From contig VWZP01001599.1 in assembly GCA_013396995.1 (NCBI GenBank), forward strand, positions 634,206 through 698,205: a stretch of DNA of 64,000 nt. Direction: 5' to 3'. Source of the DNA: Dicaeum eximium (taxonomy: Eukaryota; Chordata; Aves; Passeriformes; Dicaeidae). Below the pieces are notes generated by a model. That model had not been told where the DNA came from. It did no database searches and saw only the letters and a program-made list of their open reading frames with translations. Positions 36,331 through 50,200 of the stretch are shown in pieces (position 1 is the stretch's first letter; the number at the start of each line of letters is the position of its first letter). Made by a program: the position numbers and the translations under genes.

Positions 36331-37831
36331 TCATTAAATCATCCTGACACAGAACAGTTGTTTTCTCCTAATCCTCACCATGCACTCAAATGTATCATAC
36401 ACAAGGGAAGACTGTTTGCTACAGAATCATTTCACTTTCAATGCAACTTTAGCAAAATAATGAGTAAAATGATAGAAATTATACAGTCAAATATATTCTA
36501 TACCAGGGACATTGATGACAAGCCATGAAGCAAAAATTCTTCCCAAAAGAAGTAACCTTTCCAAACTCATGAACTATGTAACTGGGACAAGTAGAACCTG
36601 TGAATTAATACAAAATGCTACAAGAGACAACTTATTTGTCTTACATGATTAATTGCTCATGTGTAAAATACAAAACATTTTAAATTAAAACAACTGAGAA
36701 AAACAAGACAGAGGCTAAATGTTAAAATACATAATCCACCCTCAAGGAGAAGACTACATTATAATTTTCTAAATAATTTAGTCCAAATATTCAGTAAATG
36801 TCACTGTATTGATTACACAGTAGATTGCCAGGGAGTATTCTGTGTCTTATGAAGAGGAGGTCTAGAAATGCCATCAAGATATGAAGATTGTATTGATGGT
36901 TTTATTTATATTAAAAATTTTACTTTTTTTATTCTTTTGTTTGTTAATTATATTCACTTATGCATTTCACTAAACTTCTCAGAAAAGAAAAAACACTTTC
37001 ATTTGGTAGGGAGGAAACAAAGAAAGCAAAATGTTTTTCTTCTTCTAACTTGCATTTGACACAATGAATGAAAACAATGGCTGCAGCTCAGTAGTCTAAA
37101 GGCTTCGTAACCCAGAGAATAAAACAAGTTACTGCAGTCTTAAAAGGAATCACTTTCTCTGGGATCTCCGCAAAAAATACAATTACACAAATCTTGTCTG
37201 TTTATTGTAGATGTTTGGGTAAGGAACAGATGTGCTTTTTGGTAATACAAATATGAGGACTTGGCATAATTAATTTGCCCAAGGACCTATGTACATAAGT
37301 GTTTCACCGCGTTTCATTTCATCACCTCCCCATTTTAGTGTCAAAGAAAAGACACAAAGAGGAAACTGAAAGCTTCAATTCTATTATGTTATCAAAATTC
37401 ACAAATACTTTGCTACACACACCCTTCTTCAAGTCATATTTTTCAGTTTAATTGATCATCCAAAGTCCAGCTGTATAAAAGTGGAATTAGCTCTAATGAG
37501 TCAAACTAGAATGTTTTCACTTGTGCAAGTAAAGTAATTTCCTGAATCAGGTATCAGTCAAATCTACAGCTAAAGCAGATTCACAAACAGAAGTGGGGAC
37601 CAGTGTAGATATTCCAAACCTCCAAGTTCCCAGACAGCTTCATTATTTTTTTCCAGTGTAGGGTTTTCAGAATTCACCTGGTCTCTTACATTACCGCCAA
37701 AATGAAGTGTAGAAGGGTTCAACTTTACATCATTTTAAACTTGCAGCTCCTTTAGAGTGCATTTCTCCAAATTCAGACTAGTACAAACACCTACAGCCAC
37801 ATGTCATGTCCTCTGAGGTCTACGTACAAAG
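36331..37831. other. AT-rich unique DNA
   Basis: No gene or mobile element recognised. It leads directly into the telomere-hexamer tandem repeat. Confidence 0.55.
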
Positions 37832-38489
37832 TACCCTAATATGAACCCTAACCACAGGCAGAGCAATAAATCTGCATGGGAGTGGGACTGAATCCAAGGA
37901 GAAAGCTGTGGAGGGAACCATATTGTGGTAGTTTTCTCTTTCTCTTGGCAAGAGTTTTTCAAGTAAAGTGTATTTGGAACTCTGGGCTTTGTGGATTTCT
38001 AAATCCTAACCCTAGGCTGAACCCTAACCCTAGCCAGAGCAGTAAATCTACCTGGGGGTGAGACTGGATGCAAGGACAAAGGTGTGGGAAGAACCATATT
38101 GAGGCAGATTTGCATTGTACTTGATGAGAGTTTTTCAGGTGAAGTGTGTTTGGAACTGTGGTCTTTGTGGTTTTCTGAACCCTAACCCTAGGCTAAACCC
38201 TAACCCTAAGCAGAGTAGTAAAACCTGCAAGGGGTGACAGTGGCTCCAAGGAGAAAGGTGTGGGGTGAGCCATATTGGGGCAGATTTCTGTTCCACTTAG
38301 CAAGAGTTTTTCAGGTGAAGTGTGTTTGGAAGTGTGGGCTTTGTGGTTTTCTGAACCCTCACCCTAGACAGAGCAGTAAATGTGCATGTTGGTGAGGCTG
38401 GATCCAAGGAGAAATCTGTGGAGGGAACCATATTGTGGTAATTTTTTCTACATGGCAAGAGTTTTTCAGGTGTAGTGTGTTTGGAACTC
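37832..38489 (+). repeat. 176-bp tandem repeat with telomere-type hexamers
   Basis: Four units begin with the CAGAGCAGTAAAT word at 37859, 38035, 38211 and 38369, giving spacings of 176, 176 and 158 bp. Each unit carries GGATCCAAGGAGAAAG, GGAACCATATTG, GGCAAGAGTTTTTCAGGT and GTGTGTTTGGAACT words, and ends in CCCTAA-type hexamers. The boundary at 38001-38034 has two CCTAACCCTAG blocks separated by GCTGAAC. The boundary at 38177-38210 has the same arrangement. The last boundary (38353-38368) has one block with a CCCTCA variant, which accounts for the shorter unit. The array is flanked by unique DNA and has no target-site duplication that I can see. Short open frames inside it are a consequence of the repeat. 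Confidence 0.93.
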
Positions 38490-41400
38490 AGGCTGAGAGA
38501 ACTGAGGGAAAACACTGAGACTGAAAGCAGTCTCCAATTAATTTAATTTAAATTAATAAAATTTTCTACATCTACAGTACTTATAAATAAAAATATTCAA
38601 TAATATTTTTTTAACTAAGATCTTACTTTAGCTGTCACAGCACTTGTCCTGATCCCATTGACCTCAGTGTGCAACAAACCAGTCATCCAATAAAGTTGCA
38701 GGATAGGGGCATGCTCATGGAAAAATAATTCTCAGTCACTATCCAAAATTGCTCAGCGGATTATTTGTAATATGTTTTTACCTGTTAAGATTTCTTAGAG
38801 TATGTTCATTAATTTGTCCAATGCTCAGGAATCAGAATTCAAAATCAGTAATAGAAGCACCACCATTAGCACATGTTCAAAGAAGGATTATTACTGTGGT
38901 TAAGTAGAGTTGAAGAAATTTCTTACAGCTTAGAATTCATTCTAGTAGGAAAAAGCAGTGCTTAGACTCAATTTTCTCTCAATAAAGTGGACAGGATTCT
39001 TGACACTGAGTTCAAGCGCAGTAGAATCCTGCCCCAGAAAGATAGATATCAATAGTCAAATTCAGAAGTCATGAATGAATATGAACTTGGCAGTAGAAGT
39101 TTATGCCCTCACCCATAAGAAATGAACCATACCATGGTTTTTATTCTTCTTAAAACTATTTCCAGGAAAATTATATATCTTAATCGTGATATACTTTGTG
39201 TTAGATATTGTGCATTGAATACTCAAAGTCCTCTTCAATAGTCTAAACTAAAAATCAGACAGTGCTTTTGCTTCATCTTAGGTTTTAACATAATTATGGC
39301 AGGGCAAATGTTTCTAGGGCTTGTAGGTGCCAACATAAAGTCAATTAATAAATGCAGTGATAACTAGGATTAAGAAATCCATCATGCAAGTGAGGTCAAA
39401 ACTAAGTATTTGGGGGGGAAGGGCTACTTAATACAGTAACTATCGCGCTACTTTTTAATCCTCTAGCAATTATATTTCCATGAAATGATAAATGGTAATT
39501 TAATATTTGTACTGCTGTATGTAAACAATAAGTGCTTCCATCCTCCAATATATTAATAAGGAGCTGAACAGTAGGTCATTGAAACAACCCATCGAAAAAG
39601 AGTATTATTTTGTCTGCTTGTGTGCAGCAGAGGCAGAGGCATGAAAGAAGCCCCACTCTAAATGGCAGAGTGACAATGCACCATGCAAGATTAAGACACT
39701 GCATCTATGGCATGGAGCCAGCAGGCTTTGATAGGGAAGCCAAAAGCCCTCTGCTTTGCTCTGCAAATCCATAGAAACCCCGCCCATGTGATGACATGTG
39801 TGTATATGTGCACATACACTCCTACCTAACCAGACATCCCGCACTGCAGGTGTACTTTCTATGAAAAATATAAGATCTTGTCCTGGCTTCTCCTTCATTT
39901 CCTTCACTTCAGAGCTAATGACACAGGAATATATTTGTGCAGGCTGTAGCATCCTTTTTTCCTCATTTAAACCTGGAAAATTCTGATAAGCACATTCTAG
40001 GGTATACAAGAGATTGATGTAATGGCCCTATTTCTAGCAATGAATCAACTCTTCAGTGTGATACGTGTACCTATTAATTATGTAGTGCTCCTATTTTATA
40101 AAATCTGTTTGCAGACTCTGTCTGGAATACTAATTAATTATACAGTACATATTATATGCTTTATTTCTCTCCAGCCTACATTCAGTTAGCCACTGTTATT
40201 CATTACAACTGTATTTGTATGCCATTTACACTGTTTAACTCTTAGCTCTTCCTGCATTGTACTGAACCCCAAGGACTCAGCTACAGAATCCCTAACCTGG
40301 GTTCCTGAAAGAGCTGAGAGTCACTGCCTAATACCTGAGATGGAACTTGGGCAAGGGAGGAGGAGTTCACAGTCAGGAATACATCTATCAGAGATGGTAA
40401 GCCCCATGCCTTTACACAGAGAGGCAAAAGAATGTGTGGTCACCCTCTCCAGGCCAAGCCCAGGGACCAAGGCCTATTAAACATATTCTGTGCAGACACT
40501 TATGCCACCTTCCAGTTGTAATCAATGTAGTCATTGCCTGAATGATACCATATGCTTCCAATTTGAAATCTCAAGGCTTATATACTTACATTTCACAGTG
40601 ATTTATCCTATAGCCACTGATCTTTTAACAAGACACTTGATATTTGCATTTCAATCTGTTCTTTTCAAATATATTATTCTCTGTTCAAAACGGAGGGGAA
40701 ATTTCAGTTTTTAATGGTCAGCAAGACATTTCCCATTGTCATGATGGGATTTGATCACTACCTAGATGAGCAGCCTGTCCTTGGCCTATTAACAGAAAAA
40801 AAGTCCAACTAAGTGATTGAAACCCACAGTATGAATGAAAGAAACAATGACTGTAATTCTTTCTGTTTTCCCAGTTCCTATCTTGTCCAAACCATACACA
40901 CATACAAAAATATATTTTGATTCAGATAAGATAGAAAATGAGATGTCTCAGTTCTCCTATGGAATTTCTTAAGCAAAAGCAGAAGAAAAGATGGCAATAA
41001 AAATATTCTAGCTGCTGAGACCCTGCTGCCCTAGTTCCCCAGCAAAATTGATATTTGAGATTGATAAAAAAACCTTAGTATTCAGTTAACAATGAGAAGG
41101 AATACCACTTTAGATGCTTTAAAGTAACGCATGTGGGAGAGTAGAGTAACTTATCTGCACTATGTAATGTGACCATAAAAAGAGTCATTGTGGTATTTTC
41201 TTTTAGTAATTCTCCCATTAATTAATATACTTGATGTAACATAGAGAGCACTACATAGGCTTAATGTCACATGGGAAACACAAATTTCTCCATAATTTCC
41301 GTACATCAGTGGATAAAATTAATTGAATTACATCTCATCCTATGAAAGAAAAAGTAGAATTTTGTACTAAGATATTGATTAAATGATTACTGTAATTTAC

Positions 41401-44400
41401 ATGGAAGATGTCTCAGAGGTGTCATCCTGTAACACTTCCTCTTTGTTACAAGACACATTATGGAGAAACCTCTGACATACTGTGACTTGTTCTCAACATT
41501 TTTTCAGACAGTTTTCATGGAAGCTATGTAGCTCTTTTTTCTCACCTCAGTTTCCATTTTCTTACCTATTCTTTGCTTTCCAATCTGACTTTTGCAGAGA
41601 TTACATCTTACTAGTTCTGGGATGAGAATGTTTTTCTATTCCATCTATACATCTATAATATTTACAATTGCTCTCAGAAATCTATAGACAGGTTCTCCAA
41701 GAATTCGTCTCTTGACTAGTTGTTAAGACTATCTAAACCGCAGTATGCTTTATTTTAGGTCTCTTTCATAAAGTTATAAAGAATCACTGAATGAGTTAAA
41801 ATTCAGTGTCCTGGTTCCTCACTTCATAGGATCTGCACGCAGTTAAATTTTAAAGACTTATTTCATTGTGTTCCAAGAAGGTATTTAAATTCCATAAGGA
41901 GACGATCAGATTGTTTTTGACAACAGAGGTGTATTTGTTCTTTCTCCTTCTTTCAGTGAGTTATGAGGTCCAAATTAAGCACTTCTGGCAAAGACCAACA
42001 TTCCCTTCTCCCCTTCATTTCAGATATTATTTTTATTTTCTAATGCCACTTTCAGCTACCTTTTCATAACATGTGGGCATGAATATAAAACATTCATTGA
42101 TCAATTTTCAGACCAAATAGCTCAGGTTATCAGAAGCTTGTGCTCTTCCACACTATGCCCTGAACATTAAAAGCCTTTCAGGGACTGATCTTTCAAACAC
42201 TTATTCATGCAATCAAGTTTTATGGAGCTTCTTACATGCTTGAAATTAAGCACCTACTTCAGTATCATGCTGAACTAGATTCTAACTCTTCTTTATTACC
42301 AACAATTACTAAGCCCCATTTTTTCTTTTAATTTTACCTAGCCTGTCAGACAAACACACCCATAAAACCCAATCTGCTATTGTCATTCATATATACAATA
42401 ATCCCCAGCTGATATCATCTGAGCCTGAAGTAGACAAATAAAGAAGCTTACACCTGCCAGGGATAAAACAAGACAGTTACAGGAATGAATTTGCGCTCAA
42501 AACATTTTAAATATTTTTAGATTGTAGTGAGTATAGTCTCATTCTCAAGAAAAGGAAAACAAATTAACATTGCTTTAGTACTAGCTCTCAAACTATCAAA
42601 GAATTCTCTGATATCATGAAACATAAAAGAAGCCTGCAAAAGAGTTCTGTGATGAAGATACAATGCCTGATGACACCATTGTCCATATTTGTGAAAATCT
42701 GATATGAAACTTTAATTTGTATGAAGTCACAACCCTGCAAATCTGTGCAAGTAATCAATTTCTATCAGATTTCTGGGATTTTATGACATCATGTGCACCT
42801 GAATTTGAAGGGTATAGCCAATGTTCTTCACACCTTCTTATAACTGCCCATCATACAAAATCACTGATCGGAAAAATCAGTGGAGCTTTAAATTCATCTT
42901 TGCATTTTTTGCAAAAATTTGAGTATGACATTTAAGCATATCTCGTCTGATGTAAGCCAATGACCTTTATACCTTCCCACTCAGTACTTAATCTCTCCAA
43001 GGCTTTTTTTCAAAGTTAGGCCAATACCTTTAAAAACATATAAATTCATACCTGACAAAATACGTGGACTCACACCGCTGCCTCTTTCCACACTCCATCT
43101 GCTGCTTTTGTTATTTGTGACCACACTTCCTGCCATGTCACCTCCCACTTGGGCCAGTTTGCCTGTAAACTGAGCTCAGTCAGAAATAAGGAATTATTCT
43201 GAACTTTCTTGTTCTGCCTCTGCCTGTGTTTCTGACAGTAGATGAGGGGTATGTTGCCACCAGGATACTTTCTTTTATGACAGAACACAAAATCTTAATC
43301 CAATTAATACACTAGACCTTCTGCAGCGTTACACAATGGTTCGTTAATAAACACTCAGAGAGTCAAAAATGGGAGACCATCTAGATCCCCAGGCAGCTGA
43401 GGACAACACCCACATCTAACCCATTGCTCTTGTCAGTTGAAGCATGTGCAGATCAGCAAGCAAAGAATCTATTTCCAGATTCCATCATGAATCATTCAAA
43501 GTGATTCAAGTTTTGCAATGAGGGTAGACTTTTCACTATTTTTATTACCACTGCATTGAAGTGATACCAGTAAAACTGAAAAACTTGCAATGTAGTCTCT
43601 TCAAATAGTTACCATGACGATACTCATTAGATGTTCTATGCCAAAACAAAGTGCTTCAGGTTACTTTGAAAATGTGAAAAGAGCCTGAAATTGTTCGGTT
43701 TTGTCCTAATTCTGTCACTGCACGTATGACACAAATAAGCGGTACTTTGATATATTTTTTCTTTCTTTTTTCCATACTTTTTACAGCAGTGTTTTCCCAA
43801 AATAAGATGTTTTGCTTATGCCACACATTAAAAAGAGAGGGAGCAGAATAGGATATATCGTTAGGGACACAGAAGCAGAAGTCAAAATAGCATTAAAAAG
43901 AGAAAAAAAAAAAAAGAAAAAGCACAACAGTAGTTGAGAGAAAAGCAGCATTTCATTTCACAGTGATGTAAGGAAAAGAAAAAATCCTCTATAAAGGCTA
44001 TATCCCTTCACACATGTTTAAGAAAGAGGAATTAAAATGGGAACAGACTCAGAGAAGCACTATCACAATGATTATGAGAATGGAGAATTTTTGAGAACCC
44101 TTAATGTCTTATAATACAAGTTAAATTACTTTTATCTGCTTATCCTAGAAGAGGAGTATGATAAGCTTTTATAAACACACTAAGAGCAGTATTTGAGAGG
44201 GTGGAAAATTATCCAGATTAAAGGATAATAAATAGTACAGACACAAAATCGACTGTCTATTAATTGGCCAGAAATATACCAAAAAGTAGAAGTGTTCTTG
44301 TCATGTGCAGGGCTGATTACCCTATGATCCTGTGATCTTTTCTAAAGGAATATTAAGATATTTAAAGTTGAGTGCAGGATCTAAGGTAGGGGCTCTAAGA

Positions 44401-45566
44401 GAGCATCTTTCGGAAAGTTTCATGTAAGAAAATTTATAGAAGTTCTAAGCTACGCGGATTTTAAGAAGCTTCCCCTTCATTTTTCTAATAATGGGTTTGT
44501 ATGAGCATGAACCTGTTTGGTTAACAATTGCTACTGGCATTGTTCTGCAAGAGAGCAAAAGTCACAGGTGATCCTAAATCTGATCTCCCAAACAAAACTC
44601 TTACATGACCCTGAATCTACTCTCTCAGAGCAGCAGCAGCCAGGGCAAAGAGTGGCTTATCACAGGAACGTTTCTGAGTTGGGGAGAGGTCAGGTAACTT
44701 ATCCCCATGTCTGGGGAAAACCCGAGGCTCCCTAGCTGCACACAACCAAGCAGCACCAGAAGCTTTTCCTTTGCTGATCGACAAAACAGCTCAGGCACAA
44801 ACAGAAGGCATCCTCCCCTACAGGCATAGCTACAAGCTGTGCCCGTGCATTGTTTGGAGAGGCACAGCTGGCACGGGCCAAAGCCAGGACAGGGAAAGTG
44901 TGAAAAGTTAGAGTACAGCATGTTCTTGATGCACAGAGCTGCCACATACAGGTTTAGCTGGAGGGAGTTTGCCCTGTGCCTTGTGACCCATTACAGCACT
45001 GCAGCAACCCTGTCCTGTTTGTCCCTGTAATGGAAAGCACTGCACAATTTTAACAACAATGCTCTCAGGTGAATAAAATTCAGCTGACACCACTTAGTTA
45101 TATTGTTTCTGAAGTGCTAGCAAGACTGAAAAACCAGTAAAAATTATTTGTAACACTCACAGGCATGTTTATGAACAGAGAGACAGGAACAGATCTGCTG
45201 AGTATGGAGGTGCTGTTGTATTTGAGAGCATAGCTTCTAGTAAGCATCCATATTGCCTAAATTTGGCATATATAATATTATCCACCATCAGATCAGCAAG
45301 TACTGTATGAGTGAGATCAGCACAGGCAATTTTTCTACATGAGACAATCTTTAATGCAGTGTTGGGTGAATAACGCTTTTTTAAATCTATTTTCAGAACA
45401 GGACAATGTTTCTTATTTACAAATAACACCGCCAGTCACTACTTTAATCTACACCTTTCATTCATTATGGATAGGCTACAGTGTATGGTGATAGATCTCA
45501 GAGTCTGGAGATCCATTAATCTGTGCTGAGTTGAGAGGTGATTTATCTGTGGGATAGAGGAGTCTC
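38490..45566. other. Unique noncoding DNA, no gene seen
   Basis: No recognised element. A 134-codon frame at 39605-40009 (minus) is long for chance but has no motif, no start context of note and no exon-like boundaries. The A-rich run at 43893-43920 is simple sequence. GC rises locally at 44620-45010, where overlapping frames exist on both strands without any family signal. Confidence 0.5.
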
Positions 45567-45974
45567 TTGGGCTCCCAGAGAGTGACAGTGTTACTGCTGA
45601 CTTACTGTTATTCCCCCACAGCTGTTCACAACCAAGCCTGCAGTGCAATCTCCAGCCCCAAGGACGTAAGGCACAGTTACACTCTGGATGAAAACTGGTG
45701 GTGTTTGACACAGAAAAAATCCCAGGCTCCATGTCAAAACTCAGTAGCAGCAGCCTACCTGTATACAACACACATGGAAAAAGGTCACATCACAGGGATT
45801 TTGCACCATAAGATCCAAGACTACTGTTCCCTGGACTGTTGTTATTGTTGGGGTGCAGGAAAAATGTCCCCTGGTGTTGCATGCCCTGACTGTCCTCAGG
45901 CTGACGCAGCCTCACTGCAGCAGCAGAGCTCCAGAGCAGTCAGTTCTGCCACCACAGCCCCCAGAGCACACTGA
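45567..45974 (+). other. 135-codon ORF, probably noncoding
   Basis: The frame is one of the two longest in the window. A good splice-acceptor-like TTATTCCCCCACAG ends at 45621, and the sequence after it stays open to the stop at 45972-45974. The translated part is Cys-, Ser- and Gln-rich (CSLDCCYCWG, CPDCPQADAA) without a known domain. The opposite strand is also open over much of 45439-45771, which argues for composition rather than coding. It could be an exon of a noncoding RNA or an unassigned element. Confidence 0.12.
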
Positions 45975-47039
45975 AAATTAGGAGGTTTCAAAACACCTCT
46001 CTCTTTTTTTTTTTGTTCAATGCATAAATGCCAGGCAGCTACCTTCTCAGCTCCACCCACACCCACCACCAAATTCCTAGAGATTCCTATTTTCTTTCTT
46101 GATGGAGAGGAAAATTCTGTGCATGAGGTGCTCTAGAAACACAGAACTAAGAAAGATGAACAGGATTTTCTTGCCCAAAAGTACACTGATGGTTAATATT
46201 TTTTTGTTGATTTATGGCTATATCAGTTGACTTTCCTGTCATCTACAACTGGACCTGAAAGTACTGTCTTATCAATTTCAGAACCCTGGGCTAAAACCTT
46301 CTTCATGCCAGAAGTTTTTTTTATTTGAAATAGGGATTAAGCCTTGCCACACATTGCAGCAGTCAGTTGTTTGACTGAATGTCAGAAGCAGCTGAGTTGA
46401 TATACAAGCAGTTGTTTATAGAACTGCTTGATTTGCAGACACCTCCTGATTTTACTTTAATTGTCTTAGAGCACCTGAACTACAATGACAATAATAGTGG
46501 GTAGCTGCCATGGAAAGGTTTGTAGAACACAAAAGATTTAATCAACAGAGGGAGGAGTATATTTTTCATTTTCCATTAAGATAAATATGCTTTCAGCTCT
46601 GATCGTATGCCACACTTTACTACAGATAATAAAAACTACCTCCAGCCTGAGAATTAAAAAGTGCCCTGCATCATTATGCATCTGACTTTTCCGGAGGTTT
46701 CAGGCCAGCATTCATGTTGACTGTCCCAGGAGCTCTGATTGCTCAGCACTGCCTGAAAATGGGATCCTTCAGTTACATACAATTTAAGTGAATGCCAGTT
46801 AGGGAATCAGGTGGCTGTGCACTGCTGCTCTCCTGTGGTCTACAACGGCGTTTCCTAGGAGAGGGCTGGGAAGCAAAGTCTGTTCACATGGAGAACGGTC
46901 TTCACAACAAGGGACAGATAGGTAGTAAAGGGTGCTGTATGTAAGGGGCAGCACTGGGCTGCCAAACAAACATCAGTAAGTCCTTTCTCCTGGAGACAAA
47001 AGGAGAACAGAGCTGAGGGAAGGAGGAGAGGGCTCTCTC

Positions 47040-47270
47040 CTGCACTCCCTCTCAAAACTGCAGGCAGAGAGCAGCACAGTGCCCTGCAGCCAGGAGAAGC
47101 AGAGGTAGAGAGGGGCTGGGCAGCCTATCACCCCAAAGTAGTATCATCATCTGATAACAAACCTTCTTCAGAAGTTTTCCAACAGCCAACTCAGCAAAAC
47201 TGGTCCCAGCACTGCTCTGCCCTGGGCGGGGCAGGCACTGAGGCACAGCCTGATCCATAGCCTGCCTAGC
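47040..47270. promoter_or_regulatory. GC-rich patch with a GC box
   Basis: In an otherwise AT-rich region this 230-bp patch is GC-rich and contains GGGCGGGGC (47223-47231), the consensus core of an Sp1-type GC box. No TATA box, initiator or downstream exon can be assigned, and CpG density is modest. It is at most a candidate regulatory element. Confidence 0.2.
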
Positions 47271-50200
47271 ACATATATTTGTGGAACTGCTGCAATGAAT
47301 CCAATACCCAGTGTTTTGCAGGAAACAAATATGATTGGTATGTATGCATTAATAAATGCAATTGACCACTGAATTTCTTTGAGACACTAAGGATACACCT
47401 AGAGGTACAGCCTGGAAGAAGGTAGACAGCAGGTAAGTGAATTATCCTTTTGTGCCTTATGTTCTCAGAAAGATAACTGAGATAAGGGAGGAGGAAGGCA
47501 GCACATGAAGCTCCTGAGTGGAGTTATAATAGAAACTAAACTGCTTTGATAAATCTGTAGCAAAGTGGTAAGGCTGTAATGGACTGCTATATTTTATGTT
47601 GTGTTCTGCCTTTAAATGGAACCATTTGTTTAAGGAAGAACTACAAGATATTAGGACTAAATATAAATGAGAGGGAAATCAAGGAATTTGTTACAATGAG
47701 GAATAAGGTATATCCAAGTGGGCTTTACTTATGCACATTCAGCCAGCTACAGACTCCAGATAACCACAGCAAGGTTGCAGAACAACAAGCATTCACAAAA
47801 TTTTAAAAGTCACCACAATTCCAGAGGAAGAAAACTATATTTGTGAAATGGACCTCAGCATCAAACTTACATTTAAGGATTCAGAAAGTTTCTGAGACTA
47901 CTGGGCCTGAGACAAAAGGGCAATACAAAATATTGGCATTTGGAGGCAAGGACAGTTAAAATTCCTTGAATGGCAAAACAAGACTGAGAAACTCCCCGCT
48001 CCTTGGACTGCAGATTTTCTTTCTCGAGAGGTATCTTTTCGAGTTATACTGTATGGTCCTGTAGGTTTGTGAATCTGCATCTGCTCACCTTCTGGTTTGC
48101 CTATACTTCCTAACATAGCTAGCTTGGGAGAGAAAGCAAAATACACTGACTACCTGGACACATAGCAATTTGCACCCACTACACACTAGGATCAAGAGAT
48201 CAGAGCAAAAGTGAATGTGTCCATCTTGGGACCACTCATGGAGGAGTCCAGCTTCACAGACTTGTATTCACCAACAAGGCCATGAAGCTTGTTCCTACAC
48301 AAGCCTAAAACTGCCAACTCCAAAAGCAGAGGGAATGGTGTCTTCATGTGTCTCTAACTTACAGTACCACCCATAGATTCTCTGCAGGTGGTGCCCATCA
48401 GTCTTGGCTTGTAGGTAAGCACAAAATATACATTAAAATACCCAAGTTCTGTTAAGTACTGTGCGTTAGAATCAGAATCCTAAATAAAAAGATAGAAAAC
48501 TAGCAAAGATAATGTATCTAGTGCATTGAAAACCACATAAACTCAGATCTAGATTCATCCTAGCTAAATGTCAGAATCAGCTGAGGATCCTCCATAATCC
48601 ATAGGCTGGGCACTATGAGGAATCTCCAAGAACCAGAGTGCTGACACTCTAGGGGCTCCCTGGAGCCCAGTAGGACCTGGGCCTTCTCAGGTCAGAACTA
48701 GTTTCTGCAGACACTTATATTCAATAAATGCTAAGCACTGCTAAATGGGAAGGCTTGGCCCTAAGATGACAGACACTTTCATATCTTCTTTCTTCACAGA
48801 AAAAAAAAACAAGACTGTTTTTCCAAACATTGTTTAGGAATGACAAAGAGCTGAGGACTTTTAATCATACAATAGCAGAACTAACTTAGTGAAGTGTCAG
48901 TTGCTAGCACATTCTTGATGATAATTTTGGGATTGTAGGAGCAAAAGCAGAAATTTTCAAAAGAAAGACAGTATTTGCCATGCAAAGTAACAAAATAATT
49001 TTGATGAATGGAGTAGCAAGTTAACTGTGTAAAAGTCATGCATCCATCATGTTATCACAAACATCATAAGATAGACTGCTCAAAATATGCTTGTTTTATA
49101 AAACAAACAAACAAACAAAAAAAAAGCAGAATGGCAAAATATGTAAGCAAAGTGGGTTTATTCCATTTTAAACATAAAAATTTTAAAGTTTATAAGGGTA
49201 AGCTTGAAAGAAGAAGAAACTCCTGGGTTTTACCAGTAGTCCCATCCTTGAACAAATGCATTAAAATAGTTAAAAGCCTTCACTGTACCAAGAGTAAGAA
49301 AAGGTTCTTGATCATTGTATAGTAGCATGCAACATTTGTATTATACTATTGGACCCACTTCTCTCTCCAAAACACAACTGTCAGCAAAAAACACAAAGAA
49401 AAACCTAAAAACTTCTTCCCAAATCTAGATTACTTAGCGTTCATTGATTTGCCAAAAGGAGCCTGGCCCTTTACAATTAGCAAGGATGATAAGTTTCATT
49501 GCAGAGAAGAAAGAACATATGCAATTATTGAATCAGTTATACAGATGAGCATGTTTTGCAGAAAATGCTAATTTGACTAATGCCTTCTTGCATATCAGTA
49601 TCTCCACCATATGGTGATGGTTGAAGATGAATGGTTATTCCTGTTTTCTTAACAAAAAGTGACATGGTTGAACTATGATATCAAATTATGATGAAACTTA
49701 AGTAGCACAGTGAAAATAGCACACAATGGAAAGTCATCTGTCTGTGTTGTCTGCAATAACAATTTTCTTAATCTCAAAAGAACATAGCTGGTACCACACT
49801 TAGAGCAGAAGGAACAATTATGCCCAGAGCTGCAAACATGCTGAAATGATTTAACCAAATATTCTTAAAGATTATTCTGAGATTGCAAGAAATTTTATTT
49901 AAAAAGCATATATCTGCATTTTTGCCATGGTGATACCCACACAGATATACCACATCACTTAAGCCCAATCTTAAGTAAAATACTTTGATGTTTCATAACT
50001 GCCTCTGTACTCAAAATTCAATCATATTCTTACTTAATTCCTGACTTGCTGAATTTTATACCCACAGGTTTAAGTAAAAGAGACTGACAAAGTCACAGAA
50101 ATGTTAAAAATATTTTAATGAAATTATATGGATATAATGACATTATCAGAGATATTAACTTTAGATTCAGGAGACCACTTCATTCCATCAGTTCCAGGAA

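Noticed and set aside
37832..38489. True chromosome end or CRISPR-like array
   Set aside because: Hexamers come only in short blocks between long non-telomeric units, unique DNA continues on both sides, and the repeat and spacer lengths and divergence do not fit a CRISPR array.
39605..40009. 134-codon minus-strand frame as a gene
   Set aside because: No recognisable domain or secretion signal, and no supporting promoter or exon features. Length alone is not enough in 64 kb read in six frames.
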